Below the pieces are notes generated by a model. That model saw nothing but the letters and a program-made list of their open reading frames with translations. It was not told the origin of the DNA and ran no database searches. From Acidobacteriaceae bacterium (GTDB lineage: Bacteria > Acidobacteriota > Terriglobia > Terriglobales > Acidobacteriaceae): a stretch of DNA of 6,630 nt. The position numbers and the translations under genes were made by a program. Numbering within the stretch: position 1 is the stretch's first letter; every line of letters starts with the position of its first letter. Below are positions 1-6,193 of this stretch, piece by piece. The stretch lies in the NCBI GenBank assembly GCA_027311125.1, contig DAICZO010000033.1, forward strand, positions 1 through 6,630. Reading direction: 5' to 3'.

Positions 1-1
1 C

Positions 2-736
2 GAGTGTGAACTCGCAGTTGCCAATGCTCCCAACGACAGCGCCAACCATCTCTGGCTCGGACGCGCCTACGGGCTCAAAGCCTCCCATGCTGGTCCCTTT
101 ACGGCGCTCGGTCTGGCCAAAAAGGTCAAGTCAGAGTTTGAGCAGGCAGTCGCAGCAGACCCGAACAACGTCCATGCAGCCAGCGATCTTGGCGAGTTTT
201 ACATCGGCGCTACCGGCATTGTTGGCGGCGGCGTCGACAAAGCTGAAGACCTCGCCGCACGCATACAGCCTCACTTCCCCGCTCAGGCCCACCGTCTTCG
301 TGCCCTCATCGCGCTCAAGAAGAAAGACTCCGTCACTGCAGAGTCCGAGTTCAAAGCTGCAGTCAACGCCTCCCGATCCCCCGAAGCGTACATCGACCTC
401 GCCAGCTTCTACCAGCGTCACTACAATCCTGATCTGGCTGTCGCCACCATCAAGTCCGCCATCGCAGCCGACCCGGCCAAAGACGATGCTCTCGTCGATG
501 CAGCCAGCATCCTCACCAGTGCCAACCGCTCGCCCGAACTCGCCGAGCGTCTCCTCCGCGAATATCTCGCCTCGCCAGCTCGCTCCGATGCCACCCCAGC
601 GTTCAAAGTCCACCTACAGCTCGGCAACCTCCTCGATCAACGCGGAGACCACGCCGCAGCCCACAACGAATACGCGGCAGCTCTGGCCCTGGCCTCCAAC
701 TTCGCTCCGGCCCGTAAAGCCCTGCAGACCCATTGA
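2..736 (+). CDS. TPR-repeat protein, 3' part (start lies outside the window)
   Basis: This frame is open from the left edge to the TGA at 734-736 and encodes 244 residues, so the N-terminus is missing. It reads as helical, alanine-rich repeats typical of tetratricopeptide proteins. One unit sits near residues 40-70 (EFEQAVAADPNNVHAASDLG), another near residues 115-165 (AVNASRSPEAYIDLASFYQR and AIAADPAKDDALVDAASIL), and a last one ends the protein (LGNLLDQRGDHAAAHNEY). The segment FYIGATGIVGGGVDKAE between repeats resembles a motif I associate with a group of TPR proteins annotated only by their repeats. TPR domains are protein-protein interaction scaffolds; the partner cannot be told from sequence. 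No membrane segment is seen in the visible part. A tolC-like gene follows 89 bases downstream on the same strand, so co-transcription is possible, although an inverted repeat lies in the gap. The overlapping frame 6-746 has no family signature and is a shadow of this one. Confidence 0.82.
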   Translation, partial: ECELAVANAPNDSANHLWLGRAYGLKASHAGPFTALGLAKKVKSEFEQAVAADPNNVHAASDLGEFYIGATGIVGGGVDKAEDLAARIQPHFPAQAHRLRALIALKKKDSVTAESEFKAAVNASRSPEAYIDLASFYQRHYNPDLAVATIKSAIAADPAKDDALVDAASILTSANRSPELAERLLREYLASPARSDATPAFKVHLQLGNLLDQRGDHAAAHNEYAAALALASNFAPARKALQTH

Positions 737-737
737 C

Positions 738-768
738 CGTGAGTAACCCAAAAACAGCGCTACTCACG
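738..768 (+). repeat. Inverted repeat just after the TPR gene stop
   Basis: CGTGAGTA at 738-745 is perfectly complementary to TACTCACG at 761-768, giving an 8-bp stem with a 15-base loop. It begins one base after the TGA of the TPR gene. No run of T follows, so it is not a standard intrinsic terminator. It could be a 3'-end RNA-stabilising hairpin, a weak or Rho-assisted terminator, or a binding site for a dimeric regulator of the tolC-like gene downstream. Which of these applies cannot be decided from sequence. Confidence 0.4.
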
Positions 769-825
769 CTCAAACGTACCCGTCTCACCCCATGGAACAC
801 TGCAGTTCAACTCAGGCGCGTTACC

Positions 826-2208
826 ATGAGTTCCAACCGTTTTCGAGGGAGTCAATCAGCCCGTATGTCCCTTACGCTTCGTCATCTGCTTCTTATTTTC
901 ATCATCGCGGTTGCCACGCCTCCATCGGTGGCGCAGATATCCTTCACCACGGCTGTCGACCTCGCGCTCCGCAGCAATCCCCGCGTTCTCGCCGCTCAAG
1001 CCGACGTCAACCGCGCGCTCGGAGTACTCCGCGAAAGCCGTGATGCCTACGTCCCAAATCTGATCGGCGGCGCAGGACTGGCCTACTCCTACGGTCCTCC
1101 CCTCGGGCAGCCCACCCTCTTCTCCCTCACCTCCCAGTCGCTGCTCTACAACGCCGCTCAGCGCGACTACATCCGCGCCGCCCGCGCCGGAGTCGACGCC
1201 GCCAACCTCGCCCTCAAAGATGTCCGCCTCCAGGTCGAAGAAGACACCGCGGTCTCCTACCTCACGCTCTTTCAGGCCAAGCAGCGCAGAGCAGCAGCAG
1301 TCCAGGCCACAGGCTACGCCAAGCGCCTCGTCACCATCGTACAGGCTCGTCTCGACGCCGGTCAGGACACCCCCATCGAACTGCTCCACGCCCGCAGAAC
1401 CGCTGCGCAACTGAACCTCCAGCAGATCCAACTCGACGATCAGATCGCCTCCGAGACCGATCACCTCGCTCGACTCACCAGCCTCCCCGCAACCAACTTC
1501 AGTACTCTGGCAGACAGCATCCCACTCCCTCCAGCCAGTCCCGCGACTCTCGAGAATCAACCAGATTCTCCCGCAGTCCAGGCCGCCTTCGCCGATGTCG
1601 AGGTCAAACGCCACCAGAACGCTGGCGACAAACGCTACGCACTCCGCCCCCAGTTGAGCTTCTTCGCCCAATACAGCCGCTTCAGCAATATCAACAACTA
1701 CGCCACCTACTACCCCGCGTTCAATAGCAACACCCTCAACGCCGCAGCCATTGGCGCACTGCTCACCGTCCCCGTCTTCGACCGCATCCATCGCGACAAG
1801 GTGCTCGAATCCACCGCGGACCTCGTCCACTCCGAGCAAACCGCACGCACCGCACGCGATCGTTTCCAGGAAGGCCGCCTCAAACTCTCCCACGCCACCG
1901 CCGAACTCGCAGCCCGCGCCGAACTCGCCGGCATCGACCGCGAGATCGCACAAAACCAGCTCGATGTAGTCCTCATCCAGCTTCAATCCTCAACCAGTGA
2001 TGCTGCCGCACCCATCTCTCCCAAAGACGAGCAGAACGCCCGCATCCTCGAGCGCCAGAAATATATCGAACTCCTCGACGCCGAACTCCAGCTACAACAG
2101 ACCCAACTCAATCTCTTGCGACAAAACGGTCAACTTGAAGATTGGCTCAAATCCACCGCGCAAGTCCCATCCCAGCCATCCGTTACCGCCTCTCCCACCG
2201 TTCCTTAG
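826..2208 (+). CDS. TolC-family outer-membrane efflux protein
   Basis: Encodes about 460 residues, the usual length for outer-membrane efflux proteins of the TolC/OEP family. Such proteins form trimeric channels through the outer membrane and periplasm for pumps or type I secretion. A signal peptide is clear: basic residues (RFR, SAR, LRH), then a hydrophobic core LLLIFIIAVA (residues 21-30) and a likely cut after SVA (residue 36). The mature protein opens with SFTTAVDLALRSNPRVLAAQ, the characteristic start of the first OEP repeat. Long coiled-coil-like helices follow, with ALKDVRLQVEEDTAVSYLTL and RLDAGQDTPIELLHARRTAA typical of the family. A second OEP repeat covers about residues 255-440, and the tail is rich in Pro, Ser and Thr. 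Start: ATG 826 has AGG at 814-816; ATG 865 is also possible, giving 447 residues with the signal peptide intact, but its GAGGGAG (845-851) is 13 bases away. The TTG at 733 would overlap the TPR gene stop and is unlikely. No inner-membrane pump or adaptor gene lies nearby, so the substrate is unknown. Confidence 0.9.
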   Translation: MSSNRFRGSQSARMSLTLRHLLLIFIIAVATPPSVAQISFTTAVDLALRSNPRVLAAQADVNRALGVLRESRDAYVPNLIGGAGLAYSYGPPLGQPTLFSLTSQSLLYNAAQRDYIRAARAGVDAANLALKDVRLQVEEDTAVSYLTLFQAKQRRAAAVQATGYAKRLVTIVQARLDAGQDTPIELLHARRTAAQLNLQQIQLDDQIASETDHLARLTSLPATNFSTLADSIPLPPASPATLENQPDSPAVQAAFADVEVKRHQNAGDKRYALRPQLSFFAQYSRFSNINNYATYYPAFNSNTLNAAAIGALLTVPVFDRIHRDKVLESTADLVHSEQTARTARDRFQEGRLKLSHATAELAARAELAGIDREIAQNQLDVVLIQLQSSTSDAAAPISPKDEQNARILERQKYIELLDAELQLQQTQLNLLRQNGQLEDWLKSTAQVPSQPSVTASPTVP

Positions 2209-2313
2209 CCGTCCAGCACCAAAACTCCTCTGTCTTCAATTCGATCGAACCACACCCGACACATCATTAAAGCCACCGAACCCCTTGGCAGAATGGTAAA
2301 CTTAGGTATTGTT
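2209..2313 (+). other. Intergenic region between the tolC-like gene and hpnJ
   Basis: About 105 bases, noticeably less GC-rich than the flanking genes. It carries no convincing terminator for the tolC-like gene: I see no strong stem followed by T. It includes a 10-base perfect palindrome, TTCGATCGAA (2240-2249), which could be an operator or chance. I could not pick out a well-spaced -35/-10 pair with confidence. hpnJ may therefore be read from its own promoter here or by read-through from upstream. Confidence 0.4.
2302..2307 (+). promoter_or_regulatory. Probable ribosome binding site deciding the hpnJ start
   Basis: TTAGGT, with AGG at 2304-2306, lies seven bases before the ATG at 2314. The earlier in-frame ATG at 2293 has no purine-rich motif of this kind at suitable distance. 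The protein from 2314 begins MPLKTLFLNPPSFEKFDGG, which matches the usual N-terminus of HpnJ proteins (MKTLFLNPPSF-type), so the later start is preferred. Confidence 0.5.
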
Positions 2314-3798
2314 ATGCCACTTAAAACCCTCTTTCTAAACCCGCCCTCCTTCGAGAAATTTGACGGTGGTGCCAGCTCTCGCTGGCCCGCTACCCGCGAG
2401 ATCGAGTCCTACTGGTATCCCGTATGGCTCACCTACCCGGCAGGAATGCTGGAGGGCTCCCGTCTTGTCGACGCTCCGCCCCACCACATCGACTGGAAAG
2501 GCGTCGTCGAAATCCTCAAGGATTACGAGTTTCTCGTCCTCTTCACCAGCACCATGGGCTGGGAGGGCGACCAGAAGATGGCTACGGTCATCAAGCAGAC
2601 CTACCCTTCCATCAAAATCGCCTTCGTAGGCCCGCCCGTCACCACCTCGCCTGACAAGGCCCTCAACGAGTGCCCCGCCATCGACTTCATCTGCCGTCGC
2701 GAGTTCGACTTCTCCGTCGTCGACTACGCCAACGGCAAGCCGCTCCAGGACATCCTCGGCATCAGCTACAAAGACGCCTCCGGAACCATCCAGCACAACC
2801 CCGATCGTCCTCAGGTCACCCCCGAGGAACTCGACGAAATGCCCTGGGCCACCGAGATCTACCACCGCGACCTCGACGTAACCAAGTACAACGTGCCCTT
2901 CCTGCTTCATCCCTACGTTGCCCTCTACTCCACCCGTGGTTGCCCCGCGCAATGTACCTTCTGCCTCTGGCCCCAGACCCTTTCCGGACACGCCTGGCGT
3001 AAGCGCTCCACCGACGACGTAGCCGCCGAGATGGCTCAGGCCAAGAAGCTATTCCCCCACGTCAAAGAGTTCTTCTTCGACGACGATACCTTCAACATCC
3101 AGAAGGCACGCACCATCGAGCTGTGTGAAAAGCTCAAGCCGCTCGGCCTCACCTGGTCCTGCACCTCGCGCGTCACCACCGACTACGACACCCTCAAAGC
3201 CATGAAGGACGCAGGTTGCCGCCTCCTCATCGTCGGCTACGAGTCTGGCGATCCGCAGATCCTCAAGAACATCAAGAAGGGTGCCACCGTACAGCGTGCA
3301 CTCGACTTCACCCGCGATTGCCACAAACTCGGCCTCATCATCCACGGAGACTTTATCCTCGGCCTCCCCGGCGAGACCAAGGAATCCATCCGCAACACCA
3401 TCGAGTTCGCCAAGCAACTCGATATCGAAACCCTGCAGGTCTCCATCGCGCACGCCTTCCCTGGCACAGAGTTCTTCGACTATGCCAAGGAAAATGGCTT
3501 CATCACCAACGAAGCCATGTCCGACGAAGGTGGACACCAGATGGCCCACATCGAGTACCCCGGCCTGCCGGTCGAGTACGTCCTCGAGATGGTTCACCGC
3601 TTCTACGACGAGTACTACTTCCGCCCCAAGGCTGCATTCCGCGTCGTCTGGAAGGCCATCGTCAACCGCGATGTCCCACGCCTCTACGAGGAAGCCAAGT
3701 CCTTCATGAAGCTGCGCGCCAAACGCAACAAGGCCGTCCGCGACATCAAGGAAGCCAACGCCACCAAGGCGCAGGAATCCGTCAGCATGAACGCATAA
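2314..3798 (+). CDS. hpnJ: Hopanoid biosynthesis B12-binding radical SAM protein HpnJ
   Basis: About 494 residues, the normal HpnJ length. HpnJ is a cytosolic iron-sulfur enzyme. In Burkholderia cenocepacia it was assigned to the last step of bacteriohopanetetrol cyclitol ether synthesis: contraction of the amino-sugar ring to a cyclitol, after HpnI (glycosyl transfer) and HpnK (deacetylation). The N-terminal third (about 1-150) has the cobalamin-binding-type Rossmann layout, with the family hallmarks LFLNPPSFEKFDGG, SYWYPVWL and RLVDAPPHHIDW. The radical SAM domain (about 195-410) holds the cluster motif CPAQCTFC with Cys210, Cys214 and Cys217, followed by LWPQT. Other marks are FFFDDDTFN, LIVGYESGDPQILKNIKKG, HGDFILGLPGETKESI and the C-terminal YDEYYFRPKA. 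All three cluster cysteines are intact, so it looks functional. An ATG at 2293 would add seven residues. The gene ends in a strong terminator. hpnI and hpnK are not in the window. Assignment to HpnJ rather than another BchE-like radical SAM protein rests on the close match of these motifs. Confidence 0.93.
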   Translation: MPLKTLFLNPPSFEKFDGGASSRWPATREIESYWYPVWLTYPAGMLEGSRLVDAPPHHIDWKGVVEILKDYEFLVLFTSTMGWEGDQKMATVIKQTYPSIKIAFVGPPVTTSPDKALNECPAIDFICRREFDFSVVDYANGKPLQDILGISYKDASGTIQHNPDRPQVTPEELDEMPWATEIYHRDLDVTKYNVPFLLHPYVALYSTRGCPAQCTFCLWPQTLSGHAWRKRSTDDVAAEMAQAKKLFPHVKEFFFDDDTFNIQKARTIELCEKLKPLGLTWSCTSRVTTDYDTLKAMKDAGCRLLIVGYESGDPQILKNIKKGATVQRALDFTRDCHKLGLIIHGDFILGLPGETKESIRNTIEFAKQLDIETLQVSIAHAFPGTEFFDYAKENGFITNEAMSDEGGHQMAHIEYPGLPVEYVLEMVHRFYDEYYFRPKAAFRVVWKAIVNRDVPRLYEEAKSFMKLRAKRNKAVRDIKEANATKAQESVSMNA

Positions 3799-3813
3799 CC
3801 CAACCGCATCCCG

Positions 3814-3849
3814 AAGCGGTCAGCATGTCCCTATGCTGACCGCTTTTTT
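3814..3849 (+). terminator. Intrinsic (Rho-independent) terminator after hpnJ
   Basis: A perfect 13-bp stem, AAGCGGTCAGCAT (3814-3826) pairing with ATGCTGACCGCTT (3833-3845), closes a six-base loop (GTCCCT) and runs into TTTTTT (3844-3849). It starts 15 bases after the hpnJ stop. It should end the hpnJ transcript and insulate the transporter pair that follows. No T run follows the stem on the other strand, so it acts in the + direction only. Confidence 0.93.
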
Positions 3850-3911
3850 CATTCACGCTCCGTCCCAGTCCACGGCCTCTCGCTCCAACCCAGCTCCACC
3901 CGGAATTCCTC

Positions 3912-4334
3912 ATGAAACACACCCTTACTCCCCAGCGCTATCTCATCCTGCTCGCCGTCATGCTCACGGCATCCATCGGAGACACGCTCCTCTCCCACGG
4001 CATGACGCAGGTAGGCCCTGTCTCCTTCGCACACCTTGGCCTGCTCTTTGTCGCGCTCCGCAATCCCTGGGTCATCTCCGGCATTCTCCTGCTGCTGGGC
4101 TTCTTCGCCAGCTACCTCACCGCACTCTCCTGGGCCGACCTCACCTTCGTCCTGCCCTCCACCGCCTTCGGATACGTCGTCGTCGCCCTGCTCTCCCGCT
4201 TCTGGCTGCACGAACACATCTCCCTCTACCGCTGGCTGGGAATCATCCTCATCGTCTGCGGTGTAGGCTTCGTCGCCAACGGCCCTTCCCTCACCGAGCA
4301 CCCCACTCCGGGGCCCGCAGGAGCCGCTGAATGA
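3912..4334 (+). CDS. Small EamA/DMT-family membrane protein, first of a pair
   Basis: Encodes 140 residues, half the size of a typical ten-helix EamA transporter. Four hydrophobic helices are visible: about residues 10-28, 38-48 with the following loop, 53-75 and 78-97, plus a last segment at 107-122. Depending on how the short second stretch is counted this gives four or five segments, in line with ArnE, ArnF and small multidrug transporters. Key positions are IGDTL in helix 1 (Asp24), a Pro-containing stretch ADLTFVLPSTAFGY, and LHEHISLYRWLGI (His100-Glu101) before the last helix. The HE-x-x-x-x-x-W pattern is typical of the ArnE/EamA fold. ArnE/ArnF flip an undecaprenyl-linked sugar across the inner membrane; the substrate here is unknown. 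A GGA (3902-3904) precedes the ATG at suitable distance. The gene overlaps the next by four bases, so the two are probably translated together and may form a heterodimer. It is cut off from hpnJ by the terminator, so it should have its own promoter, though none is obvious in 3850-3911. Confidence 0.85.
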   Translation: MKHTLTPQRYLILLAVMLTASIGDTLLSHGMTQVGPVSFAHLGLLFVALRNPWVISGILLLLGFFASYLTALSWADLTFVLPSTAFGYVVVALLSRFWLHEHISLYRWLGIILIVCGVGFVANGPSLTEHPTPGPAGAAE

Positions 4335-4723
4335 ACGCCGCTACCTCCACCTTTGAAACCTGGGCCACCATACTTACCGTAGCCGCCACGGCCATCGCCG
4401 GAGACATCCTCACCGCAGGAGCCATGCGCCGCATCGGCGATCTCGACCTGATCCGTGCCCACTCCGGCCTCACCGGAGCCATCAAGGCCGTCGTCAGCAG
4501 CCCCATGTTTCTCCTTGGAGTCCTCTCCATGGCGCTCAGCTTCTTCTCGCTGCTCTTCACCCTCAGTAAGGTGGACGTCTCACTCGCCGCACCTGCCAGT
4601 GCCTCGCTCACCTTTATCGGCAACGCCGCCGCAGCCAAGCTCTTCCTGCACGAAAACGTGGACAAACGCCGCTGGCTCGCAGCCATCTTCGTCTGTGCCG
4701 GTGTAGTCCTGCTCTCCCGATAA
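4331..4723 (+). CDS. Small EamA/DMT-family membrane protein, second of a pair
   Basis: Encodes 130 residues with four main hydrophobic helices (about 12-30, 58-78, 84-102 and 115-128). Its ATG overlaps the stop of the preceding gene in ATGA (4331-4334), a sign of translational coupling. It aligns by eye with its neighbour at several points: AGDIL (Asp25) against IGDTL in helix 1, SKVDVSLAAPASAS against SWADLTFVLPSTAF, and KLFLHENVDKRRWLAAIFV against RFWLHEHISLYRWLGIILI. The two genes are therefore probably an old tandem duplication, as with ArnE/ArnF. The second half also matches the ArnE pattern (V-x-V-x-x-A-x-P, then K-L-x-x-H-E and a Trp). Small multidrug transporters such as EmrE carry a catalytic Glu in helix 1; here the acidic residue is the Asp of the GD motif, about three positions later. 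Function is unassigned; transport of a lipid-linked or lipidic substrate is inferred from fold and context. It ends 54 bases from the convergent hpnE. Confidence 0.85.
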   Translation: MNAATSTFETWATILTVAATAIAGDILTAGAMRRIGDLDLIRAHSGLTGAIKAVVSSPMFLLGVLSMALSFFSLLFTLSKVDVSLAAPASASLTFIGNAAAAKLFLHENVDKRRWLAAIFVCAGVVLLSR

Positions 4724-4777
4724 AATCCCGCTTCGCAAGGACAACAAGACCTGCCAGCAGGCCGACCAGGCAGCACT

Positions 4778-6193
4778 CTAGCGACGCACCAGCCAACGCA
4801 TAGGCGCAGTCACCGGCACCTCTGCCGCCATAAATCGCTGCCGGTCTCCCAACACGGCTCCTGCTGCCAGCCGCCCGCTTCGCACCGCGCCTTCCATCGT
4901 CGCTGGCCACTCCGTCGCCGTCCAGTCACCCGCCAGAAACAGCCCCTCCCACTCCGTAACCTGACTTGGTCGAGAAGCATCCAGCCCCGGCGTAACCGAA
5001 AACGTCGCCCGTGCCTCCTTCAGAATCCCGCTCTTCACCAGCCGCGCCTTCCGCGCCTCTGGGAAAAACCCTTCAAACTCCTCCAACGCCGCACCCAGAA
5101 TCTCCTCGCGCGTCATCTGCAACTGCCGCTTCGAGCCCGCAATCACCAACTCAACATAGCTACCCTTCTCCGCCGGATACCGGCGAATCCGCGACTTGTG
5201 AAAGAACCACTCTATCGTCGTATCCAGTAGCCACGCATGGTCCAGGTCCGAGATCTCCCGGTCATACCACAGCAGAATCGAAGTAAACGGCGAGTGCTCG
5301 AACCTCGCAGCCTTCGCCGCCAACTCGTCCCGCACCTCCGCACCCGCCAGCCCCTGCACCTGTGGCAAAAGCCGCTGCGTCTGCTCAAACGGCAGTGCCA
5401 ACACCACTGCATCAGCCCAAAGCTCTCCCGCCGCAGTCGTCACTTGCCAGCGTCCATCCACCGCCTGCGTCAGCCCCTCAACACCTGTCCGCAGCTTAAC
5501 CTCACCGCCCCGCGCAGCGATCAACTGCGCGACTCCCTCATAAAACTCGCTCAACGGAACCGTCGGAATCCCCAGCCGCCCGCCACTCGCCGTCCGGACA
5601 AACAACTCATGAAACACCTTGCCCGCATACTTGGTCGAACAGTGCCCCGCGTCATCGTTCAGCGTAGCCATGATGATCGGCTTCCAGAAGTGGCGGATCG
5701 CCCGCTCCGTCTGCCCTGTCCTTCGCAGCCACTGATCCACGCTCTCCGCATCGTCCGCCGGATACCCCCGCGCAAACTCCATCAGCCCCCGCGCCATCAC
5801 CAACTTATCTTTCCACCCCAGCATCTCCGCACCCACAAAGCTGGGCGCATAGTGCCAGGGAGCCGGTAGCCCACTCGCGGCAATGCGGCTCACCCCGCCG
5901 TTCGGCTCCAGAAAGGTCTGCTCGTCATACCAGCGAATCTTGTCCGCAATCCCAGCCTGCTCGCATAGTTCAATCAGGTTCGTGCAACATCCCAGCAGCA
6001 CATGTTGCGAGTCCACCACCTCATCTAGCGCAGGATGCAGATACGAGTACGCCCGTCCCCCGACATAAGGCCGCCGCTCCACCAGCGTCACCCGCGCTCC
6101 TGCTCCAGCCAGTGCCGCCGCCGCGGACAACCCCGCCAGCCCCGCCCCTACGACCACGACATCGCGCCCAGCCTCTCCCTGCAATCTCGCCAT
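4778..6193 (-). CDS. hpnE: Hydroxysqualene dehydroxylase HpnE
   Basis: Encodes 471 residues. HpnE is an FAD-dependent amine-oxidase-fold enzyme that reduces hydroxysqualene to squalene, the third step of the HpnC-HpnD-HpnE route feeding squalene-hopene cyclase. The N-terminus shows the FAD-binding site DVVVVGAGLAGLSAAAAL (Gly16, Gly18, Gly21), the acidic end of the second strand (Glu39) and the following GGRA (45-48). The C-terminus has the family signature GLFLAGDWTATEWPATMEGA, which closes the flavin site. Internal HpnE-like marks include DSQHVLLGCC and KPIIMATLND. Start: ATG 6193 overlaps the stop of the upstream synthase (TAATG), and the protein then reaches the FAD motif after ten residues, as usual for the family. 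An ATG at 6214 would overlap the upstream gene by about 20 bases. A CrtI-type phytoene desaturase is a possible alternative, but the synthase neighbour, the length and the C-terminal signature favour HpnE. Confidence 0.9.
   Translation of the reverse strand: MARLQGEAGRDVVVVGAGLAGLSAAAALAGAGARVTLVERRPYVGGRAYSYLHPALDEVVDSQHVLLGCCTNLIELCEQAGIADKIRWYDEQTFLEPNGGVSRIAASGLPAPWHYAPSFVGAEMLGWKDKLVMARGLMEFARGYPADDAESVDQWLRRTGQTERAIRHFWKPIIMATLNDDAGHCSTKYAGKVFHELFVRTASGGRLGIPTVPLSEFYEGVAQLIAARGGEVKLRTGVEGLTQAVDGRWQVTTAAGELWADAVVLALPFEQTQRLLPQVQGLAGAEVRDELAAKAARFEHSPFTSILLWYDREISDLDHAWLLDTTIEWFFHKSRIRRYPAEKGSYVELVIAGSKRQLQMTREEILGAALEEFEGFFPEARKARLVKSGILKEARATFSVTPGLDASRPSQVTEWEGLFLAGDWTATEWPATMEGAVRSGRLAAGAVLGDRQRFMAAEVPVTAPMRWLVRR

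Noticed and set aside
6..746. 246-codon + strand frame beginning at GTG 6
   Set aside because: It gives a Ser/Pro/Thr-rich protein with no fold. The frame beginning at base 2 gives a coherent TPR protein ending at 736.
733..825. Extended N-terminus of the tolC-like protein from TTG 733 or GTG 739
   Set aside because: It would put more than 30 extra residues before the signal peptide, overlap the TPR stop, and place the start in an inverted repeat. The ATG at 826 or 865 leaves a normal signal peptide.
856..1986. Long open frame on the - strand, 376 codons, opposite the tolC-like gene
   Set aside because: It mirrors a well-supported gene with a signal peptide and family motifs. Its translation is Gly/Glu/Val/Asp-rich with no domain, as expected from the strong C/G third-position bias of the + strand gene.
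2335..2991. 218-codon open frame on the - strand inside hpnJ
   Set aside because: It is antisense to the conserved HpnJ N-terminal domain, has low-complexity Gly/Val/Asp/Glu composition, and shows no start context or motif.
3850..3911. Promoter for the transporter pair
   Set aside because: The terminator upstream implies that one should exist, but no convincing -35/-10 pair can be read in this short C-rich stretch.
4750..4774. Possible terminator between the converging transporter and hpnE genes
   Set aside because: Only a weak stem (CTGCC with GGCAG, or CCTGC with GCAGG over a two-base loop) and no T tract on either strand. I cannot support a terminator here.
5237..5869. 210-codon open frame on the + strand inside hpnE
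   Set aside because: It is antisense to a clear FAD enzyme. The translation is Arg/Pro/Leu/His-rich without any recognisable fold, an artefact of GC-rich coding sequence.
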